Source of the DNA: a virus
DNA: 28,397 nucleotides
IMG/VR virus record: IMGVR_UViG_3300027313_000035
Span: 1-28,397 of that record
Strand: one strand, 5' to 3'
Below are positions 23,511 through 28,397 of this stretch, piece after piece (the first letter of the stretch is position 1; every line of letters begins with the position of its first letter). Position numbers and translations under genes: made by a program. The notes beneath the pieces are model-generated. The model ran no database searches. It was not told where the DNA came from and was given only the letters and a program-made list of their open reading frames with translations.

Positions 23511-23741
23511 TTAGAGCACCATCCTCAGGGGAAAGGCCTGCTCGGCCATGCGCGGTGGCCTGCAGACCTGGAGCGCCCGTTCGAAGTCTTCCTGGTTGTA
23601 GTCGGCCGGTGCCGCAATCCGCACAATCACGCACTGCACCGGAATGCCGTCAACGGTGAAGCCCTCCCACACGCGGGCGGCGAGCTTTCCGTTGGCCTCG
23701 ATCTCGATCACTCTGTCTGTGCTTTCAATGGCGATGTTCAC
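23511..23741 (-). CDS. Small hypothetical protein upstream of portal
   Basis: This 76-residue beta-rich protein begins MNIAIESTDRVIEIEANGK and ends basic (PPRMAEQAFPLRMVL). The ATG at 23741 overlaps the previous gene by four bases. The paired strands (VIEIEANGKLAARVWEGFTV) suggest a small folded domain. No function is recognised. Confidence 0.6.
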   Translation of the reverse strand: MNIAIESTDRVIEIEANGKLAARVWEGFTVDGIPVQCVIVRIAAPADYNQEDFERALQVCRPPRMAEQAFPLRMVL

Positions 23742-23989
23742 TTAACCTGACCCTCAATTGGGATGTGAAGAACTCGTTCAATTGTGAAAAGGTGCGGCGC
23801 GAAGATGCCGCTGTAGCCTTCGATCTCGACCATGCCCTTCGCAAAGACCCGCGTGCATTTGCGGGCCGATGCGGCGGGCAAGTGATGAAACCTAACCAGA
23901 TTTCCGTAAAGCGTCAGGCCCAGCTTGCGCTGCTCGTCAAGAGCCGCGTCGCGTTGCTCATCACGCAATTGTTCGATTTTGTCTTTCAT
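23738..23989 (-). CDS. Small hypothetical protein
   Basis: This 83-residue protein has a charged N-terminal helix (KDKIEQLRDEQRDAALDEQRK) and a beta-rich end (VEIEGYSGIFAPHLFTIERV). Its ATG lies 29 bases inside the previous gene. No family is recognised; conserved packing of the reading frames supports it as real. Confidence 0.55.
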   Translation of the reverse strand: MKDKIEQLRDEQRDAALDEQRKLGLTLYGNLVRFHHLPAASARKCTRVFAKGMVEIEGYSGIFAPHLFTIERVLHIPIEGQVK

Positions 23990-24227
23990 CTGGCTTGTAA
24001 GAAACCTCGGGTTGTGCGGTTGCCAGCAGATCTAGCAATTCACCAATCGTTGTCGTCTCGCCGTGTATGCATTCTTCCCATTTTTCGGTTGCATCCGGGC
24101 CCAGAGAATATTCCACCAGCACTCCGATCAGCGCATTGCGCTGCAGGGGAGACATTCTTAGCTGGAATCTCAGCCGCTTAAACCCGGCATCATTTCGCTC
24201 AAGTCGCTGTGCTGTATCGGCACCCAT
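23961..24227 (-). CDS. Small hypothetical protein overlapping the terminase end
   Basis: Up to 88 residues. The ATG at 24227 has GGAGG four bases upstream but lies 58 bases inside the terminase gene, where that site also encodes part of its Glu run. The ATG at 24155 (MSPLQRNALIGVLVEY), after the terminase stop, gives a more natural-looking 64-residue protein but lacks a Shine-Dalgarno site. The core is acidic and helical. No function is recognised. Confidence 0.5.
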   Translation of the reverse strand: MGADTAQRLERNDAGFKRLRFQLRMSPLQRNALIGVLVEYSLGPDATEKWEECIHGETTTIGELLDLLATAQPEVSYKPDERQNRTIA

Positions 24228-25828
24228 TCTTCCTCCGGTTCAGGAACCGGATCCGGTTCCTTGTATTTACCGCGCCCGTAGACGCGGTCGTAGGCGTCCT
24301 GGTTGACGTAATTCGAGAAGGCCTCTTCCTCGGCCGGTTCGAAGCCCGCCGCCGCAATGCTTGCGGGCAGCTTGGCCGCGATCCGCGAGATAACACTAGC
24401 CACCTCGTACTCCTCCACCAGCCCAAAATGGTGCAGCTGGCGAAAGACCTCTTGCACATTTGAGATCCCATCGGCAAAAAGCAAACGACCGGCGAGCAGA
24501 TGCGGCTCCGCAGATTTGATCGCCAGGGCTCGTGCTGTATCGTCTTGCAGGAACTCGCCCCAGCTGATATCGAGACGCCATTCCTGCTCGAGCGCCTCGT
24601 TGCGAATATGCGCCGCCATCGAATGTGCCCCCGGGGTATCTTCGATTTCGACGCGGTGTGCATCCCAGTGTTTGCACATCTTCACGATCCGCTGGGAGAG
24701 CGAGGTCGGAGTGAATTGGCCTCTGACGACCTCCACAATCGTCATGCGGCCACCGTTCTCGATGCCCACGGCACCGGCTGCATATTTGCAATCGGCGTAC
24801 TCCATGCGCCAGCCGACATGGACCTGGCCATCATGTTCATTCACATCCTCGCTCACCCTGGCGGCATTCAGTCGCTCCATGGGGAAGGTGGACTTGAAAT
24901 TTCCCTCGGCGACATTCATGTATTGAGTCCAGAAGCTGGGCTCATCGAGCATCTTTTCTTCGCGCAGGAAGGCCCAGCTGATCTGTTCGGGGAATTGCAG
25001 AATCACGTCGTCCTCGGTGAGTTCGTCGTCCTCGATCTTGATCGCGTGCTGCTTGCGTATATACGCAGGCTTCCAATAAACAATACTCTCCTCCCCGGCT
25101 TTGGCAATCATGTCCCCGTAAAGATCCATGGGACCGTAGCGGGTGCCGGTGAGATCGAGCAGGCCTTCCTCGCCCAGCATTTTTAAATTGATGTAAAAAT
25201 TCTGGCGAACTTTGCGGAGCGCAAATGCGGTCTGAGAGTTGCGATTGTCCTGTACGTCTTCGGACTTGATCACGTCCGGGTGCCAACCGGAGAGCGACTG
25301 TTCGATGCTCACCCCTTTGACAGTGGGATCGCGGCGGTAGCGGGTGCGGGCCGGGGTGGTGAACTCGCCAGCCTTCGGTGGTTTGGTCAGGACGTGTTCG
25401 GGGAAACAGAGATGGAGCACCTTCTTCGGCTCACCTGGCAGGCACACAAAGTGCGAGGCGCACTCGGCGACAAAGGCGTCGGCCAGCGGCGAGTCGGGCG
25501 AGTTCGACGCCGTCATGGGCATGACCGCAACGTCAGGAAAGCCCAGGATCCACTGCACGGTGTCGACGATGTTGAGGGTGGTTTTGTAGGTCTTGCGTGG
25601 AAGGAAGACCAGGCGGCGGCGCTTCCGGGTCTGCTGCGAGAAAGGTTTGCTGGGATCCTTCTTCACGAAGACGTCGCACACCGGCTGATGCCAGAGCTCA
25701 GTGAGCTTGCGGTAGCCCAGGCAGTACTTGGCGAGGAAGAACAGATCCGTCTGCATGCGCCAGCGCAGGAAATCGCGATAGTCGTCATCCTCGGGGATCC
25801 GCGCCACATCAATGACGTTCTCGTCCAT
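24170..25828 (-). CDS. terL: Large terminase subunit
   Basis: This 552-residue ATPase/nuclease packages phage DNA into the procapsid through the portal. The ATG at 25828 shares a base with the methyltransferase stop (TGATG), with GGAGG seven bases upstream, so the longer frame to 26098 is rejected. The ATPase domain has a Walker A-like loop at residues 76-84 (LPRKTYKTT), a Walker B-like region near 181-194 (GWHPDVIKSEDVQD) and a coupling motif near 226-237 (LTGTRYGPMDLY). The nuclease domain has candidate acidic residues at Asp346 and Glu396 (VEIEDTPG) and near EEYEV. Walker A lacks the standard G-x4-G-K-T/S, which is known for some terminase groups. No small terminase is recognised in the window. 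Confidence 0.9.
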   Translation of the reverse strand: MDENVIDVARIPEDDDYRDFLRWRMQTDLFFLAKYCLGYRKLTELWHQPVCDVFVKKDPSKPFSQQTRKRRRLVFLPRKTYKTTLNIVDTVQWILGFPDVAVMPMTASNSPDSPLADAFVAECASHFVCLPGEPKKVLHLCFPEHVLTKPPKAGEFTTPARTRYRRDPTVKGVSIEQSLSGWHPDVIKSEDVQDNRNSQTAFALRKVRQNFYINLKMLGEEGLLDLTGTRYGPMDLYGDMIAKAGEESIVYWKPAYIRKQHAIKIEDDELTEDDVILQFPEQISWAFLREEKMLDEPSFWTQYMNVAEGNFKSTFPMERLNAARVSEDVNEHDGQVHVGWRMEYADCKYAAGAVGIENGGRMTIVEVVRGQFTPTSLSQRIVKMCKHWDAHRVEIEDTPGAHSMAAHIRNEALEQEWRLDISWGEFLQDDTARALAIKSAEPHLLAGRLLFADGISNVQEVFRQLHHFGLVEEYEVASVISRIAAKLPASIAAAGFEPAEEEAFSNYVNQDAYDRVYGRGKYKEPDPVPEPEEEWVPIQHSDLSEMMPGLSG

Positions 25829-27357
25829 CACAATGCCTCCACCATCGCGATTCTCTGGCCCAGCCAGCGCATCACCGGCACCGCCATGGAGTTGCCCAGC
25901 GCCTTGTAGCGCGGCCCGTCCGGCGTCCTGGCGCCGATCCTGGTGTAATGGTCGGGGAAGCCCTGAAGGCGCTCGCATTCGAGCGGAGTAAGCCGCCTGA
26001 CCGCCATGCCGCTGCGGATTCCCTGCTGGATGTTGCGCGAGTCGTTGGGAACCTGTGCGTCCAGCTCCCACGCGAAGCCGTTGGCCTGCTCTGAGCATGT
26101 GAAGGCGACCGCCGGGTAGCCCTGTCCCGGCTTGCCGCCGCCCACTTTCAGCGAACCCACCGTATCGTTGAGGCTCAATTCCGCACGTTGATTCTCATGA
26201 ATCGCGACCGCTGGCTTCACGCCGCCGCCGGATCGGGAGAGAGCTTTCAGAGGCCCGATCACGTCTTCGCTGCCATTCAGTTCCGTGTCGAGACTGGCCA
26301 CCAGATTGTGGGTACGGAAATTGTTCCTGCCTTCATGGGTGTAGGTTCGGGCCTCGTTGGCCGAAATCGGATCCGCAGTTTCCTGTGCGATGTGGGCAAT
26401 CATGACGGCGGTGGTGGAGGAGTTCTCCACGCTGCCCGGCACTCGCGCCCGCAATGCACCGGCGATGTCGGTGAAGCTGGCCGTCCGCGCCGTCTTGTCA
26501 GTGCCGTGAATGGTCACGCCGACCAGGTTGTAGCACTCGTCCCCGGCGGGCCCGCCGCTCTGCTTCGACCACTTCGCTGAGACCGCGCCCGAGATCAGGC
26601 CGCCGTCGTCGCCAGCCTCGTCGTCGCAGGGGATGACGCAATCCTGACCTCGCGTTTCCCCGGCTCTGCTGAAGCCTCTCCCACTTGCTCCAATGCCTGG
26701 CGCAACATCCCAGGCAATTCTTTGCCGCGTTTCTCGGCGCGGCGCAAAATTCCGCGACAGGCTCGACCGCTCAAGTAGTACTGCTGCGGCACGCCGCCAG
26801 TCTCCAAAATATCCGACAACGAAGACACGGCGGCGGCGCTGGGGAACTCCGAAATACTGAGCATCAAGGACTCGGTAGGCGAGGCCCCAGGCATCTGCGC
26901 CGCCAGGAATGATTCCGAAGCCGGCCCATCCTCCGGCGGGGACGCGAACAGATCGGCCTGCAAGGGTGGAGAGAAAGAGAGCGAAGGCCCAGCCGCCGTC
27001 GCTGGAGAGTATGCCGGGGACGTTCTCCCACACCAGCCATCGGGTGCGTGCGCGGGAAGCCAGGCGGTGAGCCAGTCGAGCAAATTCGATGGTGAGCTGG
27101 CCACGCTCTCCATCCAGTCCCTTTCGGAGACCGGCGACTGAGAAATCCTGGCAAGGTGTTCCTCCGACCAGAAGGTCGGCTGCAACGCCGCCATCGATTG
27201 CGGTGAAGTCTCCAGCATTCGGAACCTCCGGGTAGCGATGCCTGAGTACCGCGCAGGGGAACTTCTCGATCTCCGCAAACAGGACCGGCGTCCATCCCAG
27301 CGGGTGCCAGGCAACCGTGGCGGCTTCAATGCCGCTGCAAATGCTTACGTAGTCCAT
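25828..27357 (-). CDS. DNA (cytosine-5) methyltransferase
   Basis: This 509-residue enzyme transfers a methyl group from S-adenosylmethionine to C5 of cytosine in DNA. The conserved motifs are present in order: I (SICSGIEAATVAW), IV with the catalytic Cys (GGTPCQDFS), VI (WENVPG), VIII (QRRRRVF), IX (RRLTPLECERLQGFPD) and X (YKALGNSMAVPVM). The region between motifs VIII and IX, about 270 residues, is the target-recognition domain; the target site cannot be read from sequence. The ATG at 27357 overlaps the previous stop (TGATG); a GTG at 27360 is an alternative. It is coupled to the terminase by another TGATG. No restriction enzyme gene is seen. It probably protects phage DNA from host restriction. 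Confidence 0.93.
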   Translation of the reverse strand: MDYVSICSGIEAATVAWHPLGWTPVLFAEIEKFPCAVLRHRYPEVPNAGDFTAIDGGVAADLLVGGTPCQDFSVAGLRKGLDGERGQLTIEFARLAHRLASRARTRWLVWENVPGILSSDGGWAFALFLSTLAGRSVRVPAGGWAGFGIIPGGADAWGLAYRVLDAQYFGVPQRRRRVFVVGYFGDWRRAAAVLLERSSLSRNFAPRRETRQRIAWDVAPGIGASGRGFSRAGETRGQDCVIPCDDEAGDDGGLISGAVSAKWSKQSGGPAGDECYNLVGVTIHGTDKTARTASFTDIAGALRARVPGSVENSSTTAVMIAHIAQETADPISANEARTYTHEGRNNFRTHNLVASLDTELNGSEDVIGPLKALSRSGGGVKPAVAIHENQRAELSLNDTVGSLKVGGGKPGQGYPAVAFTCSEQANGFAWELDAQVPNDSRNIQQGIRSGMAVRRLTPLECERLQGFPDHYTRIGARTPDGPRYKALGNSMAVPVMRWLGQRIAMVEAL

Positions 27358-27686
27358 CACATTCCCATGCCCGGTGCCGGGCCAGCGCCAAGTCCACCAG
27401 CGCCACCAGCTGCGGCCTCAGGCGGCTCGGCCGATTCCGGCGGGGCCTGTTCCCCCATCCCAGGTTGATCTCCCATGTGCTGCATCAGATGCTCGGCCGC
27501 ATCGTCCGCAGAACCGAGAACGTGGTGTTCGGTGTGGTGCGGGCCCGCAGAGGTGTGGCGTTCGACGTGCGCATGAAGGCCACCGTTGTCGGCGCGCTCG
27601 TACTTCACGGAGTGGGTGTGCAGCTTGCCTTTATCGTGCCCGTTCTTGCCCAGGGCTTTACGAACACTATCGTGGGTCTTTGCCAT
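27357..27686 (-). CDS. Small His-rich protein with a Pro/Gly/Ala tail
   Basis: This 109-residue protein starts at MAKTHDSVRK. A GGGAG site lies seven to eight bases upstream. Residues about 20-60 contain many His residues (LHTHSVKYER, HAHVERHT, GPHHTEHHV), which might bind a metal ion. The C-terminus is Pro/Gly/Ala/Met-rich and disordered (PGMGEQAPPESAEPPEAAAG). It overlaps the methyltransferase start by one base. The family and role are unknown. Confidence 0.65.
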   Translation of the reverse strand: MAKTHDSVRKALGKNGHDKGKLHTHSVKYERADNGGLHAHVERHTSAGPHHTEHHVLGSADDAAEHLMQHMGDQPGMGEQAPPESAEPPEAAAGGAGGLGAGPAPGMGM

Positions 27687-27748
27687 GTATATCTCCCATC
27701 AATACCAGCGCGGGGACGATGGTGAACGCTGGGAGATTTGGAACAGAT

Positions 27749-28397
27749 TTAGAAGCTTACCTCAAAATTCATTAAATTGCCTGTATTCGCACCAGCTGCG
27801 CTGAAAGTCATGGCCAATGCGAAGTAGGCGACCGGATCCGCAGGAGCAACGATGTTCGATCCCTGGGTGACAGTGTTGTTCGATCCGTTCATGAGGCTGA
27901 GTTGGCTACCAATGGCTGCAGGAGCGGTCCAGCCATTGTTCACCAGCTGGTTCCATATGCCCTGCAGGTAGCCGCTGGTCGAGTCGAAGATCAGATCTGC
28001 GTGGATCCACCAGGGCGCGGCCAGGTCAGCGGTGCCGATGGCCACAGCTGCGCCAGCGGCGATGGTTGTCCAACTAGAGATGACTAGTGGGCTGGCCGGA
28101 ATGGCGAGCGCCGCCGCGGCGAAAAGTCCGACCAGGAGCTCGAGACCGCTGGTGGCGAGGTGGGGCCAGATCTCTCCGGTGACGAAATAGAGCCTGAACC
28201 CGGCGCCGGCGACCGCGCTCGGCGTGGAGACGAAGATCGGCTTGAGGCGCAGGACCTCGGCCGAGGATCCGATGAGCGGCGCGAGAAGATCGGCCCACCA
28301 CCCGCGGCCGAGCCCTTCCCACGCCAGGAGAACGACGAGCACCATCGTGAGGCCGAGGATGAGCCGCTCGTGCACGAGATAGAGCCGGCGCAGGCGC
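27749..28397 (-). CDS. Chimeric open frame: ABC-permease fragment fused to the C-terminal part of a phage structural protein
   Basis: One frame stays open from the right edge to the TAA at 27749; the first possible internal start is GTG at 28375. About the last 110 residues (after LAIPASPLV) read like the C-terminal half of a phage virion protein: WWIHADLIFDSTSGYLQG, WNQLVNNGWTAP and YFALAMTFSAAGANTGN, with a beta-jelly-roll look. The preceding residues belong to a membrane permease (see next entry). A normal start and the N-terminal half of the phage protein are missing. The simplest readings are an assembly chimera, a phage/host junction, or an illegitimate recombination. No function should be assigned to the fused product. 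Confidence 0.6.
   Translation of the reverse strand, partial: RLRRLYLVHERLILGLTMVLVVLLAWEGLGRGWWADLLAPLIGSSAEVLRLKPIFVSTPSAVAGAGFRLYFVTGEIWPHLATSGLELLVGLFAAAALAIPASPLVISSWTTIAAGAAVAIGTADLAAPWWIHADLIFDSTSGYLQGIWNQLVNNGWTAPAAIGSQLSLMNGSNNTVTQGSNIVAPADPVAYFALAMTFSAAGANTGNLMNFEVSF
28073..28088. repeat. Short inverted repeat at the phage/permease junction
   Basis: ACTAG (28073-28077) and CTAGT (28084-28088) are perfect inverted repeats with a six-base spacer. The pair lies within about 20 bases of the apparent breakpoint. It is too short to call an attachment site or transposon end. Confidence 0.5.
28089..28397 (-). pseudogene. Fragment of an ABC-transporter permease (SsuC/TauC-like)
   Basis: Read on the minus strand, the right end encodes two membrane-like segments: LILGLTMVLVVLLAWEGLGR and, later, GLELLVGLFAAAALAIP. 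Between them lie VSTPSAVAGA and GEIWPHLATS. This is the usual N-terminal layout of nitrate/sulfonate/taurine-type permeases: TM1, then a P-S-A-V motif, then G-E-x-W-x-H, then TM2. The expected continuation with the remaining membrane helices and the EAA loop is absent, because the frame switches to phage sequence. Local GC is higher (45 of 60 in 28201-28260) than in the phage half (34 of 60 in 27901-27960). Family identity is by motif. The breakpoint is placed to within about 20 bases. Confidence 0.6.

Noticed and set aside
22193-23659. A 488-residue plus-strand frame opposite the portal
   Set aside because: Composition is Arg/Gly/Val/His-rich with no motif, and it lies over a well-supported portal gene.
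25829-26098. N-terminal extension of the terminase frame
   Set aside because: The extra 90 residues overlap the conserved motifs IX and X of the methyltransferase and look like a shadow; the TGATG start with GGAGG is better.
28073-28397. Prophage attachment site
   Set aside because: No integrase gene or second copy of a core sequence is visible, and both the phage and host genes are truncated at the break.

Overview
The window is a stretch of a tailed-phage genome (Caudoviricetes), read almost entirely on the minus strand. Coordinates therefore fall as transcription proceeds. Genes are packed end to end, and many stop and start codons overlap as TGATG, ATGA or TAATG. Recognisable landmarks are a large terminase subunit, a P22-type portal, a scaffold-like protein, an N4-gp56-like major capsid protein, a repeat-rich tail hub, three ejection-type internal virion proteins and a beta-helix tailspike. 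No sheath, tape-measure or long-tail genes are visible, so a short-tailed (podovirus-like) virion is the best guess. No replication, lysogeny or integrase genes are present. The host cannot be named. The moderately high GC and gene content would fit a soil-type Gram-negative host, but that is weak inference.

Layout in transcription order (right to left). The right edge, 27749-28397, is one open frame made of two unrelated halves: an ABC-transporter permease fragment (about 28089-28397) joined in frame to the C-terminal part of a phage structural protein. Next come a His-rich small protein, a cytosine-5 DNA methyltransferase whose stop overlaps the terminase start, and the large terminase (24170-25828). 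Three small unknown genes precede the portal (21362-23509). Four more small genes, one a CxxC zinc ribbon, lead to a scaffold-like protein and the major capsid protein (18463-19476).

After the capsid gene are a coiled-coil/zinc protein, a three-repeat Kelch protein, two Pro-rich proteins that share a motif, and two paralogous virion proteins (15677-16687 and 13907-14611). Between the paralogs lies the only plus-strand gene, an AT-richer HNH endonuclease with five CxxC/FCSxxC zinc fingers (14808-15701), and a 59-residue basic protein with a strong Shine-Dalgarno site. A 1046-residue tail hub with four copies of an internal module follows, then a small protein, a GNAT-like protein and the three ejection-type proteins (9278-9979, 7457-9268, 5103-7460).

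The left part carries a 278-residue unknown, a second small basic protein, a SleB-like hydrolase candidate, a 191-residue-frame tail protein, a Cys-rich tailspike with an apparent signal peptide and a 12-bp tandem repeat at its 3' end, and a membrane-anchored repeat protein that runs off the left edge.

The points most worth following up are the phage/host chimera at the right end, the multi-zinc-finger HNH gene, the repeat module shared by the tail hub and one adaptor-like paralog, the Kelch/Pro-rich cluster, and the exported-looking tailspike with its repeat-encoded basic tail.
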